From the NCBI RefSeq assembly GCF_000835495.1, contig NW_015622542.1, forward strand, positions 3,804,485 to 3,868,484: DNA of 64,000 nt. The letters run 5' to 3'. The notes below the pieces were generated by a model that worked only from the letters and a program-made list of their open reading frames with translations, was not told where the DNA came from and made no database searches. The DNA comes from Cladophialophora immunda (taxonomy: Eukaryota > Ascomycota > Eurotiomycetes > Chaetothyriales > Herpotrichiellaceae). Position 1 is the stretch's first letter; every line of letters starts with the position of its first letter. Below are positions 22,754-36,313 of the stretch, piece after piece. Made by a program: the position numbers and the translations under genes.

Positions 22754-25700
22754 TTATTCATCATCGAACATCAGCCCTGAACCGCCACTCGTAGCATCTT
22801 CCTGATCGTCACCTTCGTCAGCCTCGCCGCTAATTTCCTCTTGGTCTGGATCCATCTCCTCCGCCTGCCTCAGCTCCTCCTCCGTCAGTTTCTGCCGCTC
22901 GTCCAACTCCTCTTCCTCCAAATCAGATCCATTGTCCTGTTCCTCGTCAGGCGCAGCAACTGGAATTCCTGAGGTGTCTTCAGTCATAGCGTGTGAGATC
23001 TTAGTCCTCGCCACTTCGTCGACGACGGTGCGGAAGAATGGATGATCCTGTGTCAACAGTTTCCGTCCGCAAATGTATCCCATCGGCGTTTGAGTAAAGT
23101 CCTGGCCTCGGCTTCTGGTACCGAGCCATGCATGCAGGAAGACCAGCATTTTTGTAGTCTCTAGCCTAGCGGCATGTGCCTGCTTCGTCTCTGCCGTGTC
23201 ACGCCCATCCGCAAGTGCTTGGTTGTCATAGGAGCTCTCCATGTCATCAATCGACAGCTCTTCAATATCCGAAAGCAACCCGTCGCGAGTCCGCATCAGT
23301 CGCTCATCCTGCAGACCTAGGAATGCCTGGATTTGCTCGAGCTCCTCGAAAGGGAAGTAAAGGCGACCGGCGAATATGCCAATCTGGATCCTAAGCCACG
23401 ACGGTGCAGACCAGTCCACTGGAAGTGGTGGCACGGCGTAGTAATTCAAGTTGTTGAACTGGAGCATCTTCTGCGTGACAGGCGCCGCATATGTCAGCAG
23501 ATGCACCACCTTCCTCGACGCACTTTGGCATAGGTCAGTCAAGATATCTGCCTCTTCAGGGCTGACCAGGATTGCAATCTCCGTGGCCATACTCCACAGA
23601 ATATACTGGACGGGACGCTGTACTTGGAGTCAGTAAAGGACAGCGAGATATAGAGCGAACTTACCAAGAAGTCATCGTTAGGTCTACCAGAAGGCACTAT
23701 GACCGCTCGTCGGAATTCTGCAGAAACAAGTAGTTGTGGAGTTGCCGGGAGACTTGCAGGATACTTCAGGCTTGTTTCGGTCCGAGCCATATATGAGAAT
23801 GCTCGTTCGCAGACCTTGTCATCAGGCCTTAAAGTTCCGGTCAGTACAAAGTGTCTGATCTCTGCAGCGAGTCCAGAAAAAGGGTGTGGATGGAAGAGAA
23901 TCGGGTTCTGTCTTTCGCGGATCGTTTCCACTTCCACGGCAACCTCGCGCTCCTGCTCAACCTCCTGCAACGCTGAGGCGTGAACCGAATTTCCGGTGTC
24001 CCGAAACGCTTTCCGTTGTCGCTCAAGCTGCTTGATGAATTTGGCAAGACTATCGCCGAACTTTTCGTCCCGAACACGTTTTCCTGACTTTCCCGAACGT
24101 GGCTCGTAAAGAGCTTGCAAAGAATGTTGTTCATAGCTTCGGAGAGCACTCAAATAACCAAGTGCCTGGGCCCGATCTGTCAAGAAGAGGGGATGGTCAC
24201 ATTCTGCCTGCGTTCGCCGGCAGTAGTTGATGCCTTGAGCATAATAAAGTGGCTGGAGGTTTTCAAGACCTTGACAAGTTTGCTCCAGGAGCCAGCACAC
24301 CACGTCACGAGAGGTGAGATGGCAGTGCTCCCCTTTGTTGCGGAAGTCCAGAATCGACCGGTGGACCTCGGGCGGTGCAAAAAATGTGACGGATTGAGTG
24401 GTTGCCAATTGCCGAAGACGCATAACGGCTTGAACGGTGTGGTCTTTGGTTTGGCCGAGACTGAGTGTCACAGCTCCACGAGCACGAGGGGGGAACTTCA
24501 TGTCTGTGCCTCGAGTGTGAGATTCGTCTAGGTACACCAGACAGCCGCTCAAGTCATCCGCGAAAGGTGATGCCAGCAAGGGGATTTTCCGCCCACTTCG
24601 ATACAACACAGTGGCTTTGTTGTTGTCGTCAAAGAACACGGCAGCTGTCGCCTCCGTTTCGATATCAAGCCACATCTTTGCCAGCGTCGCATTGGTCATC
24701 TCCAAAATTATGGCACCAGAGTCGATCAATATGTAAATTTTCTTGTGACTTAGCTTGCGTAAGAGATCGGGCTCGGCCAGTCTTCGGTAGACTGCTCGTC
24801 TGTGAGAGCCATCTCTCCTGCCTGCAAGGCTGTATGATAGATTCCGGTCTTGTAACAGATAAGTCAGCACCTCGGCATTGGTATGCGCCAGTCCCTTCAG
24901 ATCATCCTGTCTGATAGTCAGCGGCAAACACAAGCGGTTGTCGTTGGTGCCACTGAAGCCTGTGGTAAGGTTAGTTCCGTTTCCAGCCAGAGGAAGGTCC
25001 CATCCACTGGCTTGTAACTTGACCCTGAACTGCTTTGCATGTTTCGGAAACACGAAGTTGTTGAGGAAATGGTCGATTGCTCTGACGTTGTGGCGAACAC
25101 CATGCCATATCTCGGTCAGCTGAAGGCTATCTTCGAGGTTTATGGATGTCCAATCACGAAGTCGATCGGAGAGCCTATTCGAGCCTTGGTTCCATTGCTC
25201 ATATTCCCGTGCTGGATCTTCCGATTTGAGTATCTGTTCCAGGCTCTGTTTCAGTTGCTGCTGAGATAGCCCTTGATAGTAGAACGAGAGGCAAGTGAAA
25301 AGTAACGAGACGTCAACGTGGCCCCATTCCGCAAGGTGTGAGGGGATGCCCTTAGCCAGGTATGGCACCGCCATGGGGTCTCGTAGAGGATGAAGGCCAT
25401 ACTGGACGTTCCATCGTCTGCTCAGCGTGAGGATGAGTATCCGGTGAACAAGAAGCCCTCGAAGAAGATAGATGACATAACCATCGGCTTGACTGCTTTT
25501 GTGAATGTCCGAGACACGAGCTATCACATTCTTATGAGGTTTTGCCTCGGTAATGAACACTCTTATCGCCCGTCTGTCGGATGCAGAGAAGTTCTCTGTA
25601 TTCAGCAATGGCGTCCGCCCGCTGCAGACGTCCGTCGCTATTCGCTGTATCAGAGCGTTTTGAACGTCAGTCCGGAGGAAGTAGATGAATGGGAATCCCC

Positions 25701-28700
25701 CGGTCTCGCGACGAACGACTTGAATGCTAGCTCCATGAGACCGCTCCAGCACACAGAGGTGTGATTCTGCGAGCTTGAGGATCACTTCTATGGCCTCCCA
25801 CCGATAGTTGCCGCCATCCACGGTAATTTGCGGGCCGGACGGATAGATGAGTTGGGTCTTGACTGCCATCGTAAAATCACTTTCGTCGAACACATCTCTG
25901 CATTTCCGGGAAAGCCACTTCTGCACGTTGATCATCTGTGTGGCTTCTTGGGTTTTCCCATCCACCAGTCGCTGCTGACCAGAGAGCAGGAAGGACATGA
26001 TGTGCTCTGGAAGTGCTATAATGACCCCAGATTTTTCCAGAATGGCTTTGTGAATCTGCCAATACGCCTGAATGTTTTCTCGACTTGACGGGGTACGACG
26101 GTAAAATGGTACATGGCGTAGTTCCCTTCCCAAGAGCCCGCCCAGTCGTAATTGCAGTAGCTGAGCAGTCTGCAATAGCAGAGCTTTTGGAACGACAACT
26201 CTGCACAGTGACTGGCCATTTGCCAAGGCGGACACCACCAGAGGAATGATTGTGGACGTCTTACCTTCGCCCATGTTCAGCTGTAGTACGGAATTTGAAC
26301 CAGATGCTGGCGATATGGTGGCCAATGCAACCTCCACCTGAATGGGACGGATGAGAATGTTTGTATCGATCTCTAGAAGTAACCAGTCAGGATATTCGTT
26401 CGGATTCCAATTCGAATGACCTGGGTTTTTCAATTCGTCATTGAATTGTTGGGGCTTATTACGAAGAGATGCATCTTGCATCCGACGAAACCGCTGTAAC
26501 CGAGTGACCTCGACACCAAAATCAACGACCGCAGTCCGCATTGACGTCGTCAGTGGAACAGAACTTGTGCTGCGCAGAGTCTCCAGGACAGAGACATAAG
26601 TTGTCAATGGCCAAAGTCCAACTACATGTAGCCATAACGCACCAGGCTCGTCTCTCTGGAAAGCTTGCATTAACATGGAGAACCGCGAACTCACTGCATT
26701 TTCTGCGCCAGCGATGAGTCGATCCAGCTGATTCATGTCAAAACCTGGGATTTCTTCGACAGGTCGTGCTCGATAGTCCTCAAGGGCTGATATCGAATCG
26801 AGAAGACCACGAACGTATTCCTGCCTGACAAAGGATCTCGTGGTGGGCATTTGTTTAACGATCCGCCTCAGTTCATGGATGTCCTGGTTGGATTGATTGG
26901 CAGCTGCTCTCGTTGCGTAAGGAGCTTGACTTTGTAAGAATGATTGCTGAAAAACCACCATAGGCCCCTCCTTTTCCAGCAAGTGAGAGCATATCAATGG
27001 GAATCCCCGCGGTGCAGATGGTAAAGGAGAGTGTTTCAACCGACTCACTGCTCTTGCTGGCGGGAGCGAGCGATGCTTATCCAAGACTTCCTGAACTTGT
27101 CGTATATGCTCTTCAAATTCATGGTTTCGGAACATGGCATTCCACTCCACTGCAATCAACGCCGAGGCTGTAGCCAAGTCCAAGACATCCGTTGTAAATC
27201 CCTCAAAGTCTGGCTGAGGGCATGGCCACTGATGGCACGCGAACTCTGTAAGAGCATCCAGCTGTTTTGAAACTCTAGCTTCGTGTTGTTTTCTTGTTGC
27301 GTCGATGGCTTTCCTCTCTCTCTGAGTGTGTGACTGTTCCTGGACCTCCGAGAAAGGCCGAGAGCAGGGAACAAGGAGTTGTCTCAAATACTCAATCTTT
27401 GGACGAAATCCTGGACGGAACTGCGTGTACGAAGGCCACGACGGCAGATCAACACTCTTGAGATCAGGCAGGATTGCGAAAGCGATGAGGGTCTGAATAG
27501 CCCTCATGTTGATTTCTTCTCTGAAACATACCAAAGCTGTCAGGAACATGACTTTGTATTTGGTTTCAGGACAACCTCCCAGGCGGTAAAAGTTGACCAT
27601 CTGGCCCCATGAGGAAGCCAGATCGACGTCAAGGCACTCCGTCAATCGCACCGGTTCGAATCTGACAGAATCATCACCGTAACCGCCGATAGACGGCCAG
27701 TTCTGAAACATCAAAGATAACAGTGTCGGCGAGGGTAGCTTTGCTGGCCATGTATAGATCAAGCGAGCGGCCTGGAACACATGCTCCTGGCTTTGTCGGT
27801 AGTCGTGGTACCCACGCGGATTGTAGGACTGGTCTGATGCATGTTCAGGACTCGTCACCACCATGCGAGACGGCTGATAGAGACTTTGACGCATCTGACT
27901 TCTCCGAGAAAGATAAGTGTTACATTCTTCTACGTCCACGTTATCCATTGCTCCGGACAACTTCTCAGTATCAGGGGTAACGTCGTTGTCTAGGTCAAAT
28001 TGAGAAAGAAGTGCGGATTTCTGGTTGATCTCAGCAACGAGGAGGCGATATTGATCATGCTGTATGAAATAGGTGAGATTTTCGTTCCACAACACCTTCT
28101 CCAAGACCCGGCGGTCCTGCGGGTAGAACTGGCGCACGGGTGCCAGGTTGGCAATGGCGTCGAGCAGCATTCTATTGGCTTCGCTGAGTGGTCCATACGG
28201 TTGAGAACTCCCAGATTGGAGAACATGACACGCCTCCTCAGTTCCCGTCTTCCCTGTCAGTGGATCAGGAAGACAGAAGGAGGTATACGCATGCAATAGT
28301 GCCTTTGTGTAAAAGAGTCGAGGTTCCGACGCACAGGTCAACCGTCCCAATACGTCGTCTAAGAAGTAACGGGCATATACGCCATCAGCGCTTCGAATCT
28401 CAATGTTAATATGGATTCCCATACGCTGCACTCTCGGAAGCCCCAATGGCACGATGACGCTTCGGCGTCTTGGGTTGTCAACGTCGCAGAGAACGATCTT
28501 CGATGTAAGTCCATACCAGGTTCCTGCATCTTGGTTCGGATCGATCTCTGCCCGAAACTGCTGACATTCTAGGTAGCCGTTGGGATTCACAAAGAAACTG
28601 AGTTCGAAGCGGCGAAGTTCGACCGTAATGGCACCCCCAAGAGGCTGGAATACTGTGATATATCGTGGATCCTCGAATCCCTTGAACATGTTTGCAAAGT

Positions 28701-31700
28701 GATGAACAAGTTTACTGCCTGGGTCAAGCAATGTCGAACCTTTGCGCTTGGCCGTCGAGGTACGGAGATCGATTTTCCAGTTCGATGGTATAGATCTCCA
28801 TATCCGTGGCTCCTTTCTGACGTCGATCACATTTTCATCCAAGTTTAGCCAATGTACACAATTTTCAATCAATGATGCTGGGATGTCAGAGGACGCGTCC
28901 TTCGTGAAGATGGAGTTGGGTATGTACTCTAGTTGTGTGCCTTTCGTCCATGCACGGACAATGGGGACACCCCGCCGAAATCCAAAGTGGACCTCGTGGT
29001 CTTCAACGTCGAAAGCAACCTTATAAGTCATACCAGGGCGGGTAGAAGGCCAAACGATGAGCTTCTGATAGGGGAACAGTCGGGATACTCCTGCCGAGTA
29101 GCGAACTTCGTGTGGGAGCTCCTTTTCAACAGTCCTGCCGTTTAGCAGCATGGTTCCTGCCATGAGGTGAAACTGAATGACTTGCGGTTCCATGCGCCGG
29201 CAACCTGGGAGCTTCAAACTTGCCCACTTCCCATCAGGGCCCTCCACAAAATGGAATGATGTCGGTTGGTTAGAAACTGCTTCAGGGCTCATCACGTTTG
29301 CTCTAACGGCAGCGATGACCAAGGAGCTGGGAGACTTCTCGAGCGACTGCTCTAGACAACCCCGAAGACGAGAAACCATTTTGATGTCACGAATCAGTAT
29401 GCTGCGAAGTGTTGGTCGCAGGTTCTCTGGTTCGGCTGGCTGATTTTCGTGTAGGGCGATGGAAGCTTCCAGGAGATCTGTCAGTGTGGCTACAGGAATG
29501 AGCGCCGTGTTGGCGTTTTGCATGCGTTCCATGTCGGTCATAGTTGAAGTTGAAAAGGTTGCCTGGCTGTCCTGTGGGCCTCGAGCGAACAGGATGAACG
29601 TTCGTCTGCATAACAAAGCAGCCCAGAGAATAAAGAAAGAGATTCGACTGGAAGCAACGTCGCTGTCAGTGTTACAGAACTCCTTTCGGAGCATCCTGAT
29701 CCACCGAATATTGATGCCTCTGGCCACTTCAAGCAGTTGTAAAGCATTTTCGCAGGTAGTTTTGTCTCCGAGAGCAAGAATTTTCAGGATCAAGCTGATC
29801 AAGGTTTCCATGCAATAATTCTCTCTTGGGTTCCAGCTTATGCTCAGTAAACGCTGTTCGATTTGACTCAAGAGGGCTCTGCAAAAGCTGGCATCGCGGA
29901 AGACAACATTCGCCACATGGAAAGTGTCTCCTTGCGAAGAACCGGTTCGACATATCAGGGCCTGAGTCAACATCATAACTGGCTCAGAGCTGAAGTTGAG
30001 ATTCGAGGAGCCTAGCTCAACAAGTATCGCCTGCCATAGACGGCGGCTTCCACATATCAGTCCTTGGAAAGCTAGATATTCTGGAACCCCAAGAGTCTGC
30101 GGGCAGAGAGGAAGTCCAGCAAGGGTTTCGTTTGAGGTGATTTCGGCTTCAGCACCTAAGTATTTTGCTAGAGCTCTTGGATGGGTGATTTTTGTACCCT
30201 TGGCAGAGCCGCTGGCCTCATTGTCCGGTGTGACCCTGGCAGGAAACGCGATTTTGGCAAAAGGACTATGTCGAGAGAGAGGGATTATGCAGTGATGGTT
30301 GAACGTGACTCGAGATGAATGTTCGGCAAGCCACACTTTACGCGTGCGATCATAATATTCGAATCTCAGACCATTGTTGACAGTGACCCTTTCCCAGAGA
30401 ATGGGGAAGTGAGCAAATCGATAATGGGTGTGCAAGAACGATTTGGTACGGGAGGCTAGAGTTAGGCCTTGCTTGCTGATTTGTGGTCGCCGTACGTTGC
30501 AAAAGTCCGAGTAATAACCGTCCACCATCGTGAGCGGTTCGTTCTTCGTTTGCTCGACATTTGGCAATGCAAGTCTAGCAACAATGGACCATGTTGCCTC
30601 GCGGTACGCATCAAAGGCAGCCGGGCACAGCAGTTCGAAAAGTACAGCTCTTGCTTCGCCGCGATTCGTAGGCATTGCCTTTTCGATTCTCTCGATACGA
30701 ATCTTATAAGCAGCCCTCGTCAAAATGCATTTCTGGCATTTGTCCTCGTCATGCTTTGGATCCGGGGGATCGCCGATGAAGGTGATTTGGCAATGAGCAG
30801 TGGAAATCTCTCTCATCAGTTGCTGATGTCTTGTATCTTTCTCTGCCCATTCCGTCTCTTTGTCCTGCTTTCGCATTTCCTCTGTTCGCTCTATATATTG
30901 ATTCAACTGGTGGACTTCGGAATGCGGTGACAGACTCTCGTAGAAGCGATCGGCAAAACAGCCCGAAACAGGAGGATCCAAAATGGTCCGCGAGGAGACA
31001 GCATCTGAGTCGCTTGAATGACGCTGAGCAAGATAGGTCTGAATTTGCCGGAGCCGACAGAGGTCGGAGTACGAGGAAAGCCGTAAACAGTCAAGGCTTT
31101 GTGGGCCGAAGACTGGGTTGAACCTCGAGAACTCGGGCATAAAGCGACATAACAAGTTGTCCATCAGGACCCATAGCCACATTGTCGTCAGAATCATACG
31201 ACTTCGATCTTCCGTGCCAGCCTCAAATGAATCAATCGATTTTCCTAGATACGTTTCGATCTGCGTTGCAAGCTCCATGCTGGATTCTGCCCAAGTCTTA
31301 TGGCTGGCGGGAACCATGGGTCCGTTTCGCGCCAAGATTTCTGCTTCCATCTCTGTGAGCTCCGTGTACTTTCTGAGGAAATGCAGCAAGGTCAGTGGCA
31401 TAGCATATGCCCCTCGAGGAGTGGTCTTGAGTGGGTGCTGACGCAACTGGTCAAGATAAGGCGCGCTGTTCGTCAAACTGAGCTTCATGTGCCCTGGTCT
31501 GGCCCGGCGCGTGCTGAGTTGGGTGATCCAACGTCGAATCTTCGACTTGTGATTGTCCCAGACGGTCTGGAGTTGATATTTTGTGCGGTTCGTCAACTCA
31601 ATGAAGGAAGGGCGAAGATTGTTCAAAAGGACATTGTATGCGTCTGAGATTCTGGTGTCTGAAGCCGGCGCAAGAATTCTGTCCTTTTCTAGTTTCGCGA

Positions 31701-32673
31701 TTCGCCGACCAAGCTTTGTGAGAAGGAGATGGGTGAGTTCGGGAGTCTGAGTGCCAACCATTTCGCCTAGCAGTTGGGCGTGGAGGATACACATCAGGGC
31801 TTTGTATAGAGCATTTGAGACGGACTGGCAGGTGGCTTGCTCCAGAAGACGCAAGATACCAACCCGCAGAAGCAGCCAAAATGGCGATCTTCTCCAAGGG
31901 ATGCCCGACTCTTTCCGGCGAACTTCGTCTCGGACACGTTTGCGAATGGGAGATGTTTGAGCCAGTTGGCCGATGCCTTCCAATAAAGTGATCAACATCC
32001 CCGTAACCAAAGCAGGATCATTGGTATCCCGTGTCTCAAAGGCTGGAGAGTTGGCCTTGTAAATGACTGCTCCAAACTTATCGACCCTCTCCAAGCTCGC
32101 TTTCTGCAGGAAATCGGCAAGGCTTTGCTGGAAGGTGTCGTCGGCGAAGACATCGGTTGGAATGGCTGCGGCAGAGGTGGGAAAGTCCCATTGCAATGTA
32201 CTCAGGGATTCGAGGACCTTTTCCGATTTTGCAGAGACTTCGAAGGCCTCAAAAACGATGTGCCCTTTCAAGTCACTGAAGACCTTGTTAGGATTGTAGT
32301 CAAAGCTGCGATGTTGAGGTCCAGCTTACCTTGTACCATGTCTTATCAAGAGTCCCGCGTTCTGCTCGTTGATATGGACAATAAGAATTTCTCCGACCCG
32401 CAGTCTGCAAAATGCTCGTTGGAGTTGAAGTTTGTCAAGATATGTAGAGGCGTGAATTCTGAAACAATGATCCAGAGAACTTTGGAGCAGGCGCAGCTCT
32501 TGTCGGTATTCGCCCTTAGTGGCTATTCCCAATTCTATGCAGGCTTTCTGGACGCGCAGCAGAAGGTCCCGGTTAATCTCAGCAAGATTGTTGTCGATTT
32601 TGTCGGGTAGATCCGGTGGGAGAAGTACGTGGTTGACGACTGCGCGGAGCAGTCTGGCACTGGATGTCGCCAT
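22754..32673 (-). CDS. giant DUF6606/DUF3638/DUF3645-type protein with P-loop ATPase motifs
   Basis: Three exons (32673-32330, 32275-23665, 23617-22754) with 54- and 47-bp introns give 3272 residues. The architecture (an N-terminal VVNHVLLPPDLP...DKIDNNL domain, DUF3638 and DUF3645) is a family that databases often label ubiquitinyl hydrolase. I see a Walker A NMGEGKTS (M2116-T2121 region) and a motif-Ia-like RVVVPKALLLQTAQLL. A DEAD-type DVFDESDF lies near 2242-2249. Later comes YLDESHTRGTDMKFP (about 2696-2710) followed by VMRLRQLA, like the RGTD and arginine motifs of SecA/SF2 enzymes. The C-terminus is Asp/Glu-rich. ATP-dependent remodelling is inferred from motifs; deubiquitinase activity is not evident from them. 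The second intron removes a short segment between DFL and RPVQYILW, giving the expected continuity. Confidence 0.85.
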
Positions 32674-34343
32674 GGTTGATGAGCAGGCAGATGTGGACGT
32701 AGCGGCTGGAGAAGGGAGAATCAAGGGTGGTATTAATGAGATGGACTGCGGGTGTTTGTTCGATACTGTGTGCCTTGAGCCAGCCTCAACGGGCTCATTG
32801 AGGCTGGTTTTTGAATGGTGTCATCGATCAGTGTAGTGGTATTGGATGGTGAAAGAGGACATTGTTGATGCCTGTGTAGAAAAGATTTCTGTTAGTTTTG
32901 ACATCCAATAGAGAGGGTGAGAGTGAGGGTGAGGCAGAAACACGACGCGACCAAAGAACTGCCTTCAAATTCACATACACACATTGGTTCCCACGAAACA
33001 ACATCAATTGCTGTAAGGCCAAGGCACGACTATAACTTCCACTTCAGAGGCAACGCATTCCTGCTCCAGTTAAGCAGATCGATTGTTATCATGGTCTGTT
33101 GCAATAGCAAAGGTGGAGGGTCATGATCATGGAACGAGATGTAAGTAGCCGTAAAGGCAGCGGTGATGACAGCTTTCGGTTGATTTTCAAACCAAACAGC
33201 GTTGCACCTTGACTGATTTGCAAGACTGCAAGTCTGCGGGGTTGCCATCTTCACCGTTTTTCTTTGTTGTTTTGTGTTTGGTTCTCTCAGATGGTCTTAC
33301 CAATTCAAGGCACCTAGGCTGGAGAAGTGAGCAGTCGACGACACGCAGACTCCCAGCATCGTCAAGCTCTGGCCAGTCACGCTGTACCATCAACAGCAAC
33401 AATGCCCTCTAAGGCCTCTCAGGTCCCGTGTCATCCCAAACTTTTGGTCTGGGTTATCAGGTCCACGTTGCACGCTGACCACGTCCAACATCCGCCATCC
33501 GCCCATCCTCCAGCTCCTGTACTGTACAGGGCAATGGTCCAAAGCACGGTATTCAGGACATCGCACTGTCGTTTTCATAATGGCTGCCTGCTTCTAAAAG
33601 AACATCTGAGACTTGGGAGGGCGACAATGTCACAATGTGTCTTAAAGCTTGGAGGAGTCTGGGGATTGGAAGAGGAATTAGTGATTGTTTTCGAATCCAT
33701 GTCTGCAGGGTCGATATCTCGAGCAACCATATTTCGGGCTAGCATGTCGCGAGAGAGTCCAGTCACATATGGCCGGGTTGAACTGAGAGCCTTGAGTACT
33801 TTTCGACGGTGGAAGCTCGCTCGCACTCGGCCTTCTCGCGTTGTTGACGCAACGGGCGCAGGCGGTGGCCGATAAGTGACGCGACATACTATCTCCGAGT
33901 CTGCTGCGAGGTTGACTGTCGGTCGGAGCTGTTGACTACTCACGTTACAGTTCGATGAAGTTCAAGAGTGAGCAATGCATGCAATAGAGATGACGACTGC
34001 GAAAGGATCACCCCTTGCAGATGCTCCAATCTTCGGAGAGTCTTCGGTGGGTGAGCTTTGACCAGGCACGTGCCAGGCACGCAGGCTATACATGACTGGT
34101 TAGTGAACTGGGTGACGGGGCGGGACACGATGAGGGGAAGCTGCGGGGCGCCGGGCTTCGGCTTCGGAGGAACTGACGACGCGGTGGGATACAACCGATC
34201 AAGGCCGGGCATGCCACCGAGCACTGGCGACTTCAAGACATCTATCTATCTCCCTATGTGGTATATGAATCCATCCTCCCAAGGAGCCCTCAACCCTAGC
34301 ACCACTGCGCAGTAGACAACTACAACCAAGACCCGTTGCAGCC
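32674..34343. other. intergenic, 1.67 kb
   Basis: Divergent spacer between the giant ATPase gene and the A/B barrel gene. Several reading frames of 60-180 codons exist on both strands but show no family motif and no splice continuity; I treat them as chance. A run of promoter-like sequence should lie at each end. Confidence 0.45.
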
Positions 34344-34849
34344 ATGCCTATCTACCACATCGGTAAGCCTCTCCCGATCAACCACCCCAACCCTGGACAG
34401 ACGCGCGCTGACCGAGCGCAGTCCTGTTCAAACTCAAGCCCGGGGTAACGCCCGCCCAACTCTCAGCCTGGGGAGCCGCGGCCAAGGCCATGGTTGGCCA
34501 GATCCCAGGCCTGAGGAAGCTCGAAGTGAACACACCTCTGCCATCCACGGCACACAGGGGCCAGGGGTTCAATTGCGGGATCGTGGCGATCCTGGATAAG
34601 GCAGAAGATGTGAAGGTCTATGCAGAGCACCCTGCCCACTTGGAGTATGTTGGCATCACCGAACCTCTCCCCTCTTCTCTCTACCCTGTGCGCTCCTCGA
34701 GCCTTTTGGAGAAACCAACCAGGATACGGTTGCAACCTGATCTCCTACTGTCGCGCCTGTGCTGACTCGCAATCAATCATAGGGTGCACAAGTTCAGGGA
34801 GGAGCTTTGTGACGATACGTTGGCGTATGACCTCGAGTTTGAGGAATGA
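34344..34849 (+). CDS. stress-responsive A/B barrel (Dabb) domain protein
   Basis: Three exons (34344-34362, 34422-34644, 34783-34849) give 102 residues. The first exon has only 19 nt (MPIYHI plus one base), and the 138-bp second intron uses a GTATGT donor. The product MPIYHIVLFKLKPGVT... ADVKVYAEHPAHLEVHKF-type sequence is a full single Dabb domain, with the usual N-terminal beta-strand HIVLFKLK and the C-terminal AEHPAHL helix. Members are small dimeric alpha+beta barrels, some with polyketide-cyclase or aldehyde-related roles, many of unknown substrate. Probably cytosolic. Confidence 0.9.
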
Positions 34850-35144
34850 GTTTGGAGACGAGCCGAGTAGGGGTGGGTGGTCATTGAACAAAGTGCCTTG
34901 ATGTAGAGTTGGTTTTACTACTACCGGGTATGAGGCTATGGCCTTCTAACCTCAGGCTACGTGGTAATGGCCGTGCTTGAAATAGAATTCGTCGCAGGCG
35001 TACGCCACAGTGGCTGCTACGTTGTTTGCATGTCATTGGCGGTAGGGGTAGCAGTCATTCTTCGCAGTCAGATATCTCGTGGTCCAATGCCGGCCAGATG
35101 TCCAAACCAACCGTTATCTGATCAAATGTCCGAACAGATCTCTC

Positions 35145-36313
35145 CTAGCCACTCGTCGTCAATATGATTGAACCTCGCCTGTCATCTTTCTTGGCTCGCT
35201 TCAGCCCGACCAACTGCAACATCTCAGTCCAAAATCCAACAGGGGGTGAGATGAAGGTAGCCTTGTATGCGTCGACGACTGGTCGTTCCCAGACGAGGTC
35301 GGCTTCCAAAGCGGATACTTTCTTGGTGCGTTTGATGAGTTTCCATCCCACGTAAAGCATTGGGGCCACAATGACCATGGTGTAGTAGGAGAAGAAGGTG
35401 CCGACATCCCAGGGTGTGAAAGCGGAGTAGCCATAAAATATGACGATAATTGTCATCCAGACCAGACCAATCCATCCGCAGTACGGTTGGAACCATCCAG
35501 TATAAGGAAATGCGTTACGGTCGATCCCTCGAGCCACGCAGGCGCGGTAGAAACACAGGTAAGTCACGCACATGACAATGTAGTCGATGATGCCACCAGC
35601 CGTGATCAAGTTGGCCAGCCATGTCATCGTGTTGAGGGTTTCTTCCAACCATAGTGATGAAAGTGAACATGAAAAGCATGAAGATCAAAAATACTTTGCC
35701 TCTCGAGAGCCAGAATTCTGCCTCTCCGTAGGCCCTGACAGCCAGGATGTTGATGAGACTAACATATAGATTAGTACCTAGCAGTTTGCCTATGGGACCT
35801 CTCGAGAAGATAGGCTTACGCATAGAGCACGATACAGCCCGCACAGACGGCGGCGGTTGGGATATCATCTCTCCAGAAGGACAAGACAAGGTTCAGGGCG
35901 GTAATCTCGAATGGTATCAAGAGTGCCTCGTAGAAGAAGAAGTTCCAGCCAGCCATGAATCCGAAGGCATCATCCACCCATTTCCCAGCCATACTGATGA
36001 AACCACCGGAGACGGGTTGCAAACAAGTCATCTCGGCCATACAGTTGTTGACGAGGCCTAGCATGGCGGAGTAGACGGTATAGGCAAGGAACAAGCTGAG
36101 AGGCCCACCTTTTGCGAGCCCACCCCCGATACTGACGAAGAGTGCAGTACCGATCGACACTCCGATAGCAATCAACTGAATCTGCCGATTGTTGAGGCGG
36201 CGTTGTAACTTGTCAACGTTGTCTGAGACTTCGCCAGGAAGAACGTCGACATATGCGTGTTTCTCTCCGGGAGTCGCATGTTCGTCGATGTATTTGATCT
36301 CCTTATTCTCCAT
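35145..36313 (-). pseudogene. amino-acid permease (YAT family) with internal deletion
   Basis: The ATG at 36313 opens a normal fungal amino-acid permease N-terminus (RRLNNRQIQLIAIGVSIGTALF, MTCLQPVSGGFISMAGKWVD). A 61-bp intron at 35819-35759 rejoins VLYA to LINILAVRAYGEAEFW. Reading then reaches FITMVGRNPQHD near 35640 and shifts frame directly into TMTWLANLITAGGIIDYIVM, which belongs near transmembrane segment 9-10 of the family. About 200 residues, roughly four membrane helices, are missing. The original frame stops at 35515, giving about 245 residues. The downstream part keeps a good C-terminus to 35145 (EADLVWERPVVDAYKA). This looks like a deletion pseudogene. Closest in style to dicarboxylic/general amino-acid permeases. 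A TATA-like sequence lies near 36408. Confidence 0.82.

Noticed and set aside
33327..33943. Frames of 120-180 codons on both strands between the ATPase and Dabb genes
   Set aside because: No motif, no intron continuity, and the two strands overlap.
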